Part shown: piece after piece, positions 48,585 through 57,201 of the stretch
Layout of the letters: every line of letters begins with the position of its first letter
How positions within the stretch are numbered: position 1 is the stretch's first letter
Origin: Clostridium sp. MSJ-8
GTDB lineage: Bacteria > Bacillota > Clostridia > Clostridiales > Clostridiaceae
Assembly (NCBI RefSeq): GCF_018918325.1
Contig: NZ_JAHLQH010000028.1
Location: 1 to 64,000 of the forward strand
DNA: 64,000 nucleotides
Direction: 5' to 3'
Position numbers and translations under genes: made by a program
The notes under the pieces: model-generated
Databases searched by the model: none
Told to the model about the DNA's origin: nothing
The model's input: only the letters and a program-made list of their open reading frames with translations

Positions 48585-49013
48585 TTAAATTCCTAAATCG
48601 CTCATTTTTTCTGCTATAGAGTCAAAATCTATATCTGATTCGTTGTATTCATTCCATCTCTCTTTACTCCATATCTCCACTCTTTGTAATACTCCTATAC
48701 TTACTATTTCCTTTTCTATTGCTGCATATTCTTTTAAGTTTTGAGGAATTAATCCTCTTCCTTGTTTATCTATTTCCACTTCACATGCACCTGAAAAAAA
48801 GAACCTCACAAAAGCTCTGGCATCTTTATTAGTTAATGGTAAAGTTTTCATTTTGTCTTCAAGTTTCTTCCATTCATCTAATGGATAAGCATATAGGCAC
48901 CCATCTAATCCTTTTGTTATAACAAATTTAGTTCCTAATTCATCTCGTAACTTTGAAGGTACAATAATTCTATTTTTACTATCTAATGAATGTTGATATT
49001 CGCCTATAAACAT
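48585..49013 (-). CDS. mraZ: MraZ, transcriptional regulator of the division cluster
   Basis: A 142-residue protein with two AbrB-like SpoVT/MraZ folds: [20 protein letters not shown] and [20 protein letters not shown]. MraZ binds tandem repeats in its own promoter. Such repeats are visible at 49051-49088. It is the first gene of the cluster and has a TAGGAGGGGG ribosome site. Confidence 0.97.
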   Translation of the reverse strand: MFIGEYQHSLDSKNRIIVPSKLRDELGTKFVITKGLDGCLYAYPLDEWKKLEDKMKTLPLTNKDARAFVRFFFSGACEVEIDKQGRGLIPQNLKEYAAIEKEIVSIGVLQRVEIWSKERWNEYNESDIDFDSIAEKMSDLGI

Positions 49014-49050
49014 TTCTTGTACCCCCTCCTATATACTTTATAACTTTTTT

Positions 49051-49088
49051 AAACTACTTTCAACCACTTTACGCCACTTTGTGCCACA
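49051..49088 (-). promoter_or_regulatory. MraZ operator: four tandem 10-bp repeats
   Basis: On the minus strand the sequence reads TTGTGGCAC-AAAGTGGCGT-AAAGTGGTTG-AAAGTAGTTT (split here by dashes): GTGG blocks recur every 10 bases, three of them exact and the fourth GTAG. This agrees with known MraZ sites, which are tandem AAAGTG- or TGGG-type repeats with about 10-base period. It lies 38-75 bases upstream of the mraZ start. Confidence 0.8.
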
Positions 49089-49161
49089 ATATATTATTTA
49101 TTCGATAAAAACTTATTAATCCCTTCTTTTTTTAGTGAACAAAATGTAACTAAAGAGTTAA

Positions 49162-49246
49162 AAAAAATAGTAAAGATACCTTAAAAAATGCTATGCTATC
49201 TGAACTTTAGTAAGTTTATAGCATTTAGGAATCTTTACTATTTTTT
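49162..49246 (-). terminator. Long hairpin / terminator downstream of rnz
   Basis: The outer arms AAAAAATAGTAAAGAT (49162-49177) and ATCTTTACTATTTTTT (49231-49246) pair perfectly over 16 bases. The stem continues with CCT/AGG and AAATGCTAT/ATAGCATTT around small bulges, with an inner AACTT/AAGTT loop. It is followed by a T-run in both directions. It lies about 115 bases after rnz. The length (about 28 paired bases per arm) is unusual for a terminator. Confidence 0.65.
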
Positions 49247-49361
49247 CTGTAGGAAATTATCCAAAACCTAAGGCTTCATAATCACCTTAACTATTTTCTT
49301 CTATTAAAAATTCTTAATGATATTATGATTATGCAATTTATAAAAACAAACAATATTAATA

Positions 49362-50270
49362 CTAATCGTCATAAAAATTAATAGTATAAGTTTCTCTATC
49401 TCTTCCTATTATTACATCATTAAATACTTCTTTTGCATTGTTAGTATATATCTCTGGTTCCTTCATTGATTCACTAAAATGGGTAAGTAACAACTTCTTA
49501 ACACCACCTCTTAATGCAAGAGTAGCAGCTTCTCTAAAAGTCATATGTTTATTCTTTATTGCTTTATCAATATCTTCATCATCTCCATATGTTCCTTCAC
49601 ATATGAATAAATCACTACCTTCTATAAATGGAATTATTGCATCTATTGGCCTAGTATCTGTGGTAAAAGATATCTTTATTCCCTTTCTATTGTCTCCTAA
49701 AACCATACTAGGTTCATATATTTTACCATCCTCTATACATGTTTCTCCATTCTGTAGTTTCTTCCATAGATTCTTAGGCACTCCATTATCTAATGCCTTA
49801 TTTACTTCAAATTTAGGATTTCTGCTAATAGAAAAACAATATCCTAAACATTCTGCAGAATGTTTTAGTTTTAATGTATTAAGGGTAACATCGTCGTATA
49901 ATTGTATATCTTTATTAGGATCTTCAATAATATTAAGTTCATAAGGAAGATAATTTATAATTATCATCATACCTTCTATAGCTTTCTTTATTCCTTTAGG
50001 GCCTATTATTGTCAAAGGTTCATCTCTACCACTATTGCCTATGGTACTTAATAACCCTGGAAGCCCTATAATGTGATCTCCATGTAGATGAGATATACAT
50101 ATATAATCTATTTTCTTAAATCCACTATTAATCATCTTCATAGATACTTGAGTACCTTCTCCACAATCAAGTAATATATTATGTCCATTATATTTAATAA
50201 GTGTAGCAGATAAATTTCTAGTTGGAAGCGGCATGCCTCCACCTGTTCCTATTAACGTTAAATCAATCAT
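49362..50270 (-). CDS. rnz: Ribonuclease Z
   Basis: A 302-residue metallo-beta-lactamase-fold endonuclease that trims the 3' end of tRNA precursors. The zinc motif [14 protein letters not shown] (HxHxDH) lies near residue 60, with FTTDTRP and the late LLLTHFSE His completing the site; the substrate-binding arm is in the middle. It follows the HD-domain gene by 19 bases. Confidence 0.94.
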   Translation of the reverse strand: MIDLTLIGTGGGMPLPTRNLSATLIKYNGHNILLDCGEGTQVSMKMINSGFKKIDYICISHLHGDHIIGLPGLLSTIGNSGRDEPLTIIGPKGIKKAIEGMMIIINYLPYELNIIEDPNKDIQLYDDVTLNTLKLKHSAECLGYCFSISRNPKFEVNKALDNGVPKNLWKKLQNGETCIEDGKIYEPSMVLGDNRKGIKISFTTDTRPIDAIIPFIEGSDLFICEGTYGDDEDIDKAIKNKHMTFREAATLALRGGVKKLLLTHFSESMKEPEIYTNNAKEVFNDVIIGRDRETYTINFYDD

Positions 50271-50289
50271 TTACTTCTCCTTTATCACC

Positions 50290-50778
50290 TTATATTCCAT
50301 ACATATTTTTAAGTATATCCTTACCAGTTGTTGTCTTAAATATTCTATCATAAGCATTTTTTGTAGCAATTTCATCAAGTCCATCTTCATATATATTAAC
50401 TAAAAAATCCGCTTCTACTAAAATCTGATAATCAATCCCTTGAATATTGTTATATGTATGATGATGTCCTACAAGATAACATACTCTATCTATTACTTTT
50501 TCATCATAACCTAGTTTTGTTAACATATCTTTTGCAATACTAGGTCCTTCTATCTCTTGATATTTTCCTGCTGAACTATTATATTTTTCTTCACTAACCT
50601 TAATTCCAATATCATGAACTATTGCAGCAATTTCTAATATATATTGAGTATTATTATCTAAATTTTCTCCTCTTCCTATCATACTAGCAAAAGAATGTAC
50701 TTTTAAAAAATGTTGAATCCTCTTTGGATCTTTAGAGTAATACTTAATCATTTCAAATATTATTTTATCAAAATTCAT
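50290..50778 (-). CDS. HD-domain phosphohydrolase-like protein
   Basis: A 162-residue protein with an HD domain: first His in QHFLKVHSFA, HD pair in IVHDIGIKVSEE, then VGHHHTYNNI and the late Asp in LVEADFLVNIYEDG. The substrate is not predictable. It starts after an AGGAGGAAT site and is co-directional with rnz, 19 bases apart. Confidence 0.85.
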   Translation of the reverse strand: MNFDKIIFEMIKYYSKDPKRIQHFLKVHSFASMIGRGENLDNNTQYILEIAAIVHDIGIKVSEEKYNSSAGKYQEIEGPSIAKDMLTKLGYDEKVIDRVCYLVGHHHTYNNIQGIDYQILVEADFLVNIYEDGLDEIATKNAYDRIFKTTTGKDILKNMYGI

Positions 50779-50841
50779 ATTATTCCTCCTAAATAACTAT
50801 ATATGCCTCGTAACATATTATTACTAAAAGCTCTACATACA

Positions 50842-50880
50842 ACAAAAGACTATTGAAAATTTTTCACAATAGTCTTTTGT
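50842..50880 (-). terminator. Hairpin downstream of ychF
   Basis: ACAAAAGACTATTG (50842-50855) and its complement CAATAGTCTTTTGT (50867-50880) form a 14-base-pair stem 16 bases after the ychF stop. The U-tract is short, so termination may be partial. Confidence 0.65.
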
Positions 50881-50896
50881 AAATACATTCCATATT

Positions 50897-51994
50897 CTAT
50901 ACGTTAAATCTAAAGTTAACTACATCTCCATCTTGCATAATGTAATCTTTTCCTTCTAGTCTAAATAATCCAGCTTCTTTTGCTTTTGCTTCTGAACCAC
51001 ATTTAACCAAATCGTCAAAGCTTACTATTTCAGCTCTAATAAATCCTCTTTCAATATCTGAGTGAATTTTACCAGCTGCCTTTGGAGCTTTTGTTCCTTG
51101 CTTAATTGTCCATGCTCTTACTTCTTGAACCCCTGCTGTTAAGAAACTCATAAGTCCAAGTAGTGAATAAGATGCTTGAATAAGCTTATCTAGACCAGAT
51201 TCTTCTAAGCCATATTCTGCAAGCATTTCATTCTTTTCATCATCTTCAAGACCTGATAATTCTTCTTCTAATCTAGCTGAAACAACCATTACACCTGAAT
51301 TTTCCTTTTCAGCATATTCTTTAACTCTCTTAACATAATCATTTTCTAAATTACCACTCATTATGTCATCTTCGCTAACATTACATGCATATAGAACTTT
51401 TTTAGATGTTATTAAAAATAAAGATTTTATAAATTCTTGTTCTTCATCAGTTGCTTCCATAGTTCTAACTGGAAGATTAGCTTCTAAGTGTTCTTTTATT
51501 CTCTCTAAAACTCCGTATTCAAATTTCGCTTGTTTATCACCAGATCTTGCAAGCTTAACTGTTTTCTCCATTCTTCTCTCTAAAACTTCTAAATCAGAGA
51601 AAATAAGTTCTAAGTTTATTGTTTCAATATCTCTTATAGGATCTACTGAACCTTCTACGTGAACTACATTACCATCATCAAAACATCTAACTACATGAAC
51701 TATTGCTGAAACCTCTCTTATGTGAGATAAGAACTTATTTCCTAAACCTTCTCCTTTAGATGCTCCCTTAACTAGTCCTGCTATATCATAAAATTCTATA
51801 GAAGTATAAACCTTCTTCTTAGCTTGATACATATCTTCTAATACATCTAATCTCTTATCTGGTACTGCAACAACACCTACATTAGGCTCTATTGTACAAA
51901 ATGGATAATTTGCTGATTCTGCTCCTGCCTTAGTTATTGCATTAAATAAAGTACTTTTTCCAACGTTCGGTAACCCAACTATTCCTAATTTCAT
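50897..51994 (-). CDS. ychF: YchF/Ola1-family ATPase
   Basis: A conserved Obg-like P-loop protein that prefers ATP and binds ribosomes. The 365-residue sequence starts KLGIVGLPNVGKSTLFNAIT (Walker A at about 8-16) and has FYDIAGLVKGASKGEGLGNK, a coiled-coil insertion and a C-terminal TGS domain ending GDVVNFRFNV. A good promoter lies at 52036-52064. Confidence 0.97.
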   Translation of the reverse strand: MKLGIVGLPNVGKSTLFNAITKAGAESANYPFCTIEPNVGVVAVPDKRLDVLEDMYQAKKKVYTSIEFYDIAGLVKGASKGEGLGNKFLSHIREVSAIVHVVRCFDDGNVVHVEGSVDPIRDIETINLELIFSDLEVLERRMEKTVKLARSGDKQAKFEYGVLERIKEHLEANLPVRTMEATDEEQEFIKSLFLITSKKVLYACNVSEDDIMSGNLENDYVKRVKEYAEKENSGVMVVSARLEEELSGLEDDEKNEMLAEYGLEESGLDKLIQASYSLLGLMSFLTAGVQEVRAWTIKQGTKAPKAAGKIHSDIERGFIRAEIVSFDDLVKCGSEAKAKEAGLFRLEGKDYIMQDGDVVNFRFNV

Positions 51995-52035
51995 CTATGT
52001 ACATTCCTTTCTATTCTAAAAAACTACCTTATCAA

Positions 52036-52064
52036 ATTATACTCTACCTAATCTTTTATTTCAA
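52036..52064 (-). promoter_or_regulatory. SigA-type promoter of ychF
   Basis: On the minus strand TTGAAA (52059-52064) and TATAAT (52036-52041) have a 17-base spacer, about 40 bases from the start codon. Confidence 0.75.
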
Positions 52065-52091
52065 GAAATATGCGTTCTGCTAATTTAAAAA

Positions 52092-52121
52092 TGAATAATA
52101 TTAGCAAATTAGAACAAACTA
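52092..52121 (+). promoter_or_regulatory. SigG-type promoter of pdaA
   Basis: TGAATA (52092-52097) and CAAACTA (52115-52121) are 17 bases apart. These match the forespore SigG pattern (TGxATA, 17-18, CATAxTA) in all but one or two positions. PdaA is known to be forespore-expressed in Bacillus, so the match agrees with function. Confidence 0.6.
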
Positions 52122-52156
52122 AAAATATAACATAATATTAAGAGGTGATTTATTAA

Positions 52157-52933
52157 ATGAAGAAAAAAGCAGCATTATCTTATATTTTAATACTTACATT
52201 ATTATTTTTAATTATGCCAACAGTTGTCACACATGCTGATGAAGATACAACTGAACTAAACTGGTATTATGTACCTAAAGGAGCAGGAATAACTCCCGAA
52301 CCATGTAAAGAATCCGTTTCTTTTTTATCACAATATGATGGTTACTTTGTAGGTGACACTTCATCTAAAGTCCTATATTTAACCTTTGATGAAGGATATG
52401 AAAGAGGTAATACAAGTGCAATATTAGATACACTTAAAGAGGTAAATGTTCCAGCAGCTTTTTTTGTAGTAAAGCCTTTTATAGAATCTGAGCCAGAACT
52501 TATTAAACGAATGGTTAAAGAAGGTCATTTAGTATGTAATCATAGTAGTCACCACCCTTCTATGGCATCTATAACTGATCCTACTGAATTTAACAAGGAA
52601 TTTACAGAAGTTGAAGATGCCTTCAAGAAACTAACAGGTAAGTCTATGCCCAAGTTTTTTAGGCCACCTATGGGTAAATACTCTAAAAATTCATTAGCTT
52701 TAACCCAAAAACTTGGTTATAAGACTATATTCTGGAGCTTTGCATACAAAGATTGGCTTGTTGATGATCAACCAGAAGAATCTTATGCTATAGAAAAAAT
52801 AAAAAGTAACATGCACCCTGGAGCTATAATTTTATTACATGCTGTATCTGACACAAACACAAAAATATTAAAGAAAGTTATTATAGATTTGCAAAAAGAA
52901 GGATACGAATTTAAATCTCTAAAAGAATTATAG
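52157..52933 (+). CDS. pdaA: PdaA, delta-lactam-producing muramic acid de-N-acetylase
   Basis: PdaA removes the acetyl group from muramic acid to form the delta-lactam of spore cortex. The 258-residue protein has a signal peptide (about 1-27) and a NodB-type domain: LTFDEGYERGNT with the catalytic Asp, NHSSHHPSM with metal His residues, FRPPMGKYS, and a late ILLHAVSD His. The TFDEGYE pattern is typical of PdaA. A divergent partner of ychF, with a SigG-like promoter and an AGAGGTGAT ribosome site. Confidence 0.94.
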   Translation: MKKKAALSYILILTLLFLIMPTVVTHADEDTTELNWYYVPKGAGITPEPCKESVSFLSQYDGYFVGDTSSKVLYLTFDEGYERGNTSAILDTLKEVNVPAAFFVVKPFIESEPELIKRMVKEGHLVCNHSSHHPSMASITDPTEFNKEFTEVEDAFKKLTGKSMPKFFRPPMGKYSKNSLALTQKLGYKTIFWSFAYKDWLVDDQPEESYAIEKIKSNMHPGAIILLHAVSDTNTKILKKVIIDLQKEGYEFKSLKEL

Positions 52934-52934
52934 T

Positions 52935-52964
52935 TTTACATATATTGGTAATTTATGTTATAAT
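52935..52964 (+). promoter_or_regulatory. SigA-type promoter of the LuxC/LuxE-like gene
   Basis: TTTACA (52935-52940) and TATAAT (52959-52964) are 18 bases apart, beginning right at the pdaA stop codon. So the next gene can be expressed without pdaA. Confidence 0.6.
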
Positions 52965-52998
52965 GAATTTGTTATTTTTTACCATTAGGAGGTTTTAT

Positions 52999-55227
52999 AT
53001 GGACAATTTTATTTACAAAGGAACTATCCGTCCTAAAAAAGAAATAAAAAATTCAATAACAAAATTATCAAAAGATTTAACAAATGATATCTATGCTATA
53101 AATAATATTGATTCAATAGATATACTAAACGCTTTCAATAATATTTATGAAAACACAAATAATAATTATTCATCATATTTAAAATACAATTCTCTGATGG
53201 ATAAAATCAAGCAAGATCTAGGCAACTTTTCTGCAAATGTCAATAATACTTGGAACAATCCTCAATGTTTTCAAGGATTTTTACCTATAGGTACTGTAGC
53301 ACATATTGTTATGAAAGATAATTTTTATTCATTTGTTATAGCTATTACAGATTCGCTAATAACTAAAAACAAAACTATATGTTTAGCTTCTGATAATATA
53401 GCTGACGGTGCTTTCAATTTTCTAAACTCATTATGTGAAATCGAACCTAGACTTGCTGATTATATATTTTTCTATTCTTTAGGCGATTTGCTTGAGGAAG
53501 ATAAAAAAAATATATTGTCATACTGTGATATTGTAAATGTAATAGGAGATAATAGTGATGTCTTTGACATTAACAAGTTAACTTCTAATCCAATAATACC
53601 TCACAATGACTATGTAAATATATCTTATGTAACCAAGAAAGGTGAAAATCCTAATACTCATAAATTACTTGCAAAAGATTATTTAAGTAATTCATATGGA
53701 TATTACAATCCTAAAATAATATATTATGAATGCGATACTAAAAAAGAACTACTTACATTTAGTGAAAAAGTATCTGCTGCAATAACATCTCTAAAATCAG
53801 ATATTGTTCCAGATTCAATATCTGATACATTTACTTCTGAATTGCCCCTTATAGATTTAGGTTTAAATAGCAATCTAGTTATTACTTGCAATAAGGAGCC
53901 ATATAGAATAATTGTAGATACAAGTGATAAACTCAACATTACAAATGATTACAATACACTTATAATTAAAAAAATCTCACGAAAAAATCTCACAAAAATT
54001 TTGGAAAACAACTCGCATTTAATTAATACAGTAGCAATTGATGCATTATTAGATGAATTCTTAGAATTAACTAATACATTTTCTAATTATGATATTTTAT
54101 CTTTTTGCAATATAGGAGAAATCTATAAGAATTACTCAAATGATTCATTATTAAACTATGTAAAGCCAATTAAAATAAACAATAAAGCTATTCCTTTTGG
54201 TTTAAGTTCATTGAATAATTTATTAGAACCTTCTGCTAATTATTTTGATTCACATAAAACAATTAAGGTTAATAATATATATGATATTCTTAATCTAGAA
54301 ACTTCTGAAGATAAATTAAATAAGTTATTATTATCTGGATATGATAAAGAATTAGATAAACTAGCAATAATTTTACCTAAAGAAAATTATTTTACAAACT
54401 ACGTTAACACTTCTAATGTATTTTCTCAAATTAACGTTAAACCATTTATTATCGCTGAAACTAATGATTTTAATTATATTTTAAAATCTATTTTTGAGAA
54501 TGAATGCAATTCAATAATAGGTAATTCTTCATATATATATAATTTACTTTTTAGCAACACTGATTGGGTCAACTATTATGGAAGATTAGATAAGATATTT
54601 TATAAGGATGAAATGTTAACTTATAATGAAATAACAGCACTAAACAACCAATTAAATATTTCTTATGTAAAATCATTAGATACATTATCTATAAATGCTT
54701 TAAATTATCCTTGCAATATATATCGTCCTAATTATCCTAATTCAAATATAAAAATATTAAAATTTGATTCTAATAAAAACGTAAATAATAATGAAATAGG
54801 CCGTGTAATATATAATTTTAAGAAAAATGGTTTAACTTATGAATATGAAAGTGGAGAACTAGGTAAATGGTCCAATTATGATAATAATATAAAATGTTAT
54901 GAACTAGTTGGAACAAAAGGTGATTTATTTAAATTCAACAATCTATATTTCAATTATAACGATATAAAGGATGTATTGGTTAAAGAACTTAACTATCAAG
55001 GAATATTACAAATTCTCCTTGAAAAGATAGATGGTATAGCTTCTTTTACAATTTTATTAGAACATAATTGTAATACTACAGATGCTTATTATACCTTAAG
55101 AGAATTTATTAGCAATATAAATGCATTAGAAGAATCTGCTCCTGCTACAATTAAGATATATAATTTGGATTGTAGCGAATTTTCTTATCATAGAGGGAAA
55201 GCAATTCATGTTATAAATAACTTATAA
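52999..55227 (+). CDS. LuxC-like acyl-CoA reductase / LuxE-PaaK-like adenylase fusion, degenerate
   Basis: A 742-residue cytoplasmic protein; the ATG at 52999 follows AGGAGG by 6 bases. Residues about 85-377 resemble LuxC, an aldehyde-dehydrogenase-fold acyl-CoA reductase: GFLPIGTVAHIVMKDNFY, LITKNKTICLASDN and a late ILSFCNIGEIY. By eye the catalytic Cys position, before the IIYY strand at 240-243, is Tyr. The C-terminal part (about 405-742) resembles the lid of LuxE/PaaK-type adenylating enzymes: YESGELGKW (616-624) and ELVGTKGDLFKFNNLYFN (635-652). LuxC and LuxE normally act together as a fatty-acid reductase. The product and activity here are unknown; Asn/Ile/Lys richness suggests fast divergence. 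Confidence 0.62.
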   Translation: MDNFIYKGTIRPKKEIKNSITKLSKDLTNDIYAINNIDSIDILNAFNNIYENTNNNYSSYLKYNSLMDKIKQDLGNFSANVNNTWNNPQCFQGFLPIGTVAHIVMKDNFYSFVIAITDSLITKNKTICLASDNIADGAFNFLNSLCEIEPRLADYIFFYSLGDLLEEDKKNILSYCDIVNVIGDNSDVFDINKLTSNPIIPHNDYVNISYVTKKGENPNTHKLLAKDYLSNSYGYYNPKIIYYECDTKKELLTFSEKVSAAITSLKSDIVPDSISDTFTSELPLIDLGLNSNLVITCNKEPYRIIVDTSDKLNITNDYNTLIIKKISRKNLTKILENNSHLINTVAIDALLDEFLELTNTFSNYDILSFCNIGEIYKNYSNDSLLNYVKPIKINNKAIPFGLSSLNNLLEPSANYFDSHKTIKVNNIYDILNLETSEDKLNKLLLSGYDKELDKLAIILPKENYFTNYVNTSNVFSQINVKPFIIAETNDFNYILKSIFENECNSIIGNSSYIYNLLFSNTDWVNYYGRLDKIFYKDEMLTYNEITALNNQLNISYVKSLDTLSINALNYPCNIYRPNYPNSNIKILKFDSNKNVNNNEIGRVIYNFKKNGLTYEYESGELGKWSNYDNNIKCYELVGTKGDLFKFNNLYFNYNDIKDVLVKELNYQGILQILLEKIDGIASFTILLEHNCNTTDAYYTLREFISNINALEESAPATIKIYNLDCSEFSYHRGKAIHVINNL

Positions 55228-55250
55228 GGGAAAAAATATTTAATTAATCT

Positions 55251-55389
55251 TTTTTTGATTACTTATTTTTTTTACTTGATTAATATCAAAATTATTGATT
55301 TAAGTAAATATTGATAATGAAAAATCCAATGTTATTTACTTAAACATATAATTTCGATATTAATCATTAAAATATAAGTAATCAAAAAA
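55251..55389. repeat. Long imperfect palindrome between convergent genes, MITE-like or double terminator
   Basis: TTTTTTGATTACTTA (55251-55265) and its exact complement (55375-55389) bound the region. Inside, GATTAATATC pairs with GATATTAATC and TTTACTTAA-type arms also pair, so roughly 60 bases on each side are mutually complementary with mismatches. It fills the whole gap between the fusion gene (plus) and the fchA-like gene (minus). It may be a bidirectional terminator or a small non-autonomous mobile element. Confidence 0.6.
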
Positions 55390-55394
55390 TTTCT

Positions 55395-56027
55395 CTATTT
55401 GTTCATAGAATCTAATATATTTGCTTTTCTTTTCTTTGAATCTATTAAAAGATATGCAATCTCTTCTTCTGTTTTAGTCTTTAACTCACCTTCTTCTAAA
55501 GACTTTAAATTAATCTTAACATTCTCTATTGCAGCTTCTATTGCAGCATTTAATAATATTGCAGCACATACTGCATCTGATAAAACCATCTTATTACCAT
55601 ATTTCATGGCGATATCTATATTATCGTAAAATTCGTATGCATTTCTAGCCAACTCTAAAGGTGCCATCATTGCTTTTATAGTATTCTCTGCTAATGCTTT
55701 TTTTCTCATTATTATATCTGCTTCAGTATCTTTTGGCATTTTATAACAATTCATAAGCTTTACAAATGCTTCTCTATCCTTCTCCATAGCTTGAACAGAA
55801 TTATTAATAAATTTATGACTTCTTTCCTTAAAATCTAATACTAGCTTTTTATCTTCTATATCTATCTTTTCAAAAGCCTTCTTGTTAACAGTAAGTGAAT
55901 ATACCATAGAATTTAAACTTCCTGCAAGAGCTGCTACTAGTCCAGCTACACTACCACCACCTGGTGATGGTGATTCTGATGATAAATCACTTAGAAATTC
56001 TTGTATTTTATATTCTTTAAATTGCAT
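55395..56027 (-). CDS. fchA: FchA-like methenyl-THF cyclohydrolase (cyclodeaminase family)
   Basis: A 210-residue helical protein of the formiminotransferase-cyclodeaminase C-terminal family. Features: FLSDLSSESPSPGGGSVAGL near the start, AALAGSLNSMVYSLT and the end part DIAMKYGNKMVLSDAVCAAI. Stand-alone proteins of this size in clostridia are methenyltetrahydrofolate cyclohydrolases (FchA); the other option is formimino-THF cyclodeaminase. FolD in this window seems to lack its cyclohydrolase Lys, so FchA is favoured. It lies 2 bases after a glycosyltransferase gene, at the end of the glycan operon, an odd place for a folate gene. Confidence 0.78.
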   Translation of the reverse strand: MQFKEYKIQEFLSDLSSESPSPGGGSVAGLVAALAGSLNSMVYSLTVNKKAFEKIDIEDKKLVLDFKERSHKFINNSVQAMEKDREAFVKLMNCYKMPKDTEADIIMRKKALAENTIKAMMAPLELARNAYEFYDNIDIAMKYGNKMVLSDAVCAAILLNAAIEAAIENVKINLKSLEEGELKTKTEEEIAYLLIDSKKRKANILDSMNK

Positions 56028-56029
56028 TA

Positions 56030-57196
56030 CTATTCTCCCTTATTATTCAAAATTTCATTATATTCTTTTTTTATATTTGTTATTATTGCATCTTCATTAT
56101 ATTTGTCTATGCATTTTCTTTTTATCATTTCATTATCATACTTCGGAATCTTATTAATAAAATTAATTAATTCTTTTGATATAGACTCTACATTGCCATT
56201 ATCAGCTAATATCCCATTAAAGTTATTAACTATATCCTCTGCGCCACCATTTTTAGTTGCTAAAACAGGTTTGCCCATAGCCATTGCCTCAATATATACC
56301 ATTCCAAAAGTTTCATGTTCTGACACTAAAACAAAACCATCGCAATTTGCCATTTCCTTAACAACCTCTCTTCTTGATAGTGCTCCTAAGAAATATATTT
56401 GTTTATCTAGTTGTAATTTCTTCACCATGTTTTCTAAGTTTTTTCTTTCGGTTCCATCCCCGCCAATAAACAATTGAACATTCTTTCCTTTTAAACTATT
56501 ATTAAATGCTTCTATCAACAAATCCATCCCTTTTCCTTTAACTAAATATGCTAAAGAAAAAAGCTTTATTACATCTTGATTCATTTTATCTTTTTTATAT
56601 ATAGCATTATCCTTAAATATTGATAAATCAACCATATTAGGTATAACGTCTATCTTATTATTAGTATAATCTTGCATCTCGCACTTTAATCCATTTCCAA
56701 CAGCTATTAACTTATCTGCAGAGTCATAGGAATTATAAACATATTTTCTGTAACTTTCCTTTAAATATTGACTATATTTTAATGAACTGTGTTCAGTAAT
56801 TACAAAAGGAATATTGTATTTTTTTGCTATGTATGCTGCAGATATTCCCCCCCATAATGATGAATGAGCATGAATAATATCCACTTTACCTTCTTTTTTT
56901 ATAATTTCCTTATATAATATATCCATCCTTCTATTAAAAAGTTTAAACATTAACGGATTCTTAGGCAAGAAATTATATTGCCTATATCTATATGTTCTAA
57001 GACCGTCCTCAATACAAAAACTTAAGCCACTTCTTTCTTTTATTTTGCCCAAAAGATTCAAAGGCCATATTTCATTATAAGCAACTGTAACTTTTTCTCC
57101 ACTATTCTGTAATGCAATAAATTGTTCCTTAAAAAAACTTCCATGTACTTTATTACGTTCAGAAGAATACCAAGATGGTACAACCATAATATGCAT
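56030..57196 (-). CDS. GT4-family glycosyltransferase
   Basis: A 388-residue GT-B enzyme of the GT4 group: MHIMVVPSWYSSERNKVHGS, an N-terminal domain with VDIIHAHSSLWGG, and a C-terminal nucleotide-sugar domain with LAYLVKGKGMDLLIEAFNNS and SEHETFGMVYIEAMAMGKPV carrying the E-x7-E pair. It adds a sugar to a growing surface glycan. The donor and linkage cannot be read. It follows the next glycosyltransferase gene by 5 bases. Confidence 0.9.
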   Translation of the reverse strand: MHIMVVPSWYSSERNKVHGSFFKEQFIALQNSGEKVTVAYNEIWPLNLLGKIKERSGLSFCIEDGLRTYRYRQYNFLPKNPLMFKLFNRRMDILYKEIIKKEGKVDIIHAHSSLWGGISAAYIAKKYNIPFVITEHSSLKYSQYLKESYRKYVYNSYDSADKLIAVGNGLKCEMQDYTNNKIDVIPNMVDLSIFKDNAIYKKDKMNQDVIKLFSLAYLVKGKGMDLLIEAFNNSLKGKNVQLFIGGDGTERKNLENMVKKLQLDKQIYFLGALSRREVVKEMANCDGFVLVSEHETFGMVYIEAMAMGKPVLATKNGGAEDIVNNFNGILADNGNVESISKELINFINKIPKYDNEMIKRKCIDKYNEDAIITNIKKEYNEILNNKGE

Positions 57197-57201
57197 ATTA
57201 A

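Larger units (their letters stand above)
49014..49361. other. Intergenic region between mraZ and rnz
   Basis: No gene is seen in these 348 bases. They contain the MraZ-type operator (49051-49088), a possible mraZ promoter (TTGAAA, 15 bases, TATAAA) within or beside the repeats, and a long imperfect hairpin (49162-49246) that probably terminates the rnz transcript. Confidence 0.6.

Noticed and set aside
49438..49944. A 168-codon plus-strand frame opposite rnz
   Set aside because: Fully antisense to a gene with clear ribonuclease Z motifs; composition is that of a shadow.
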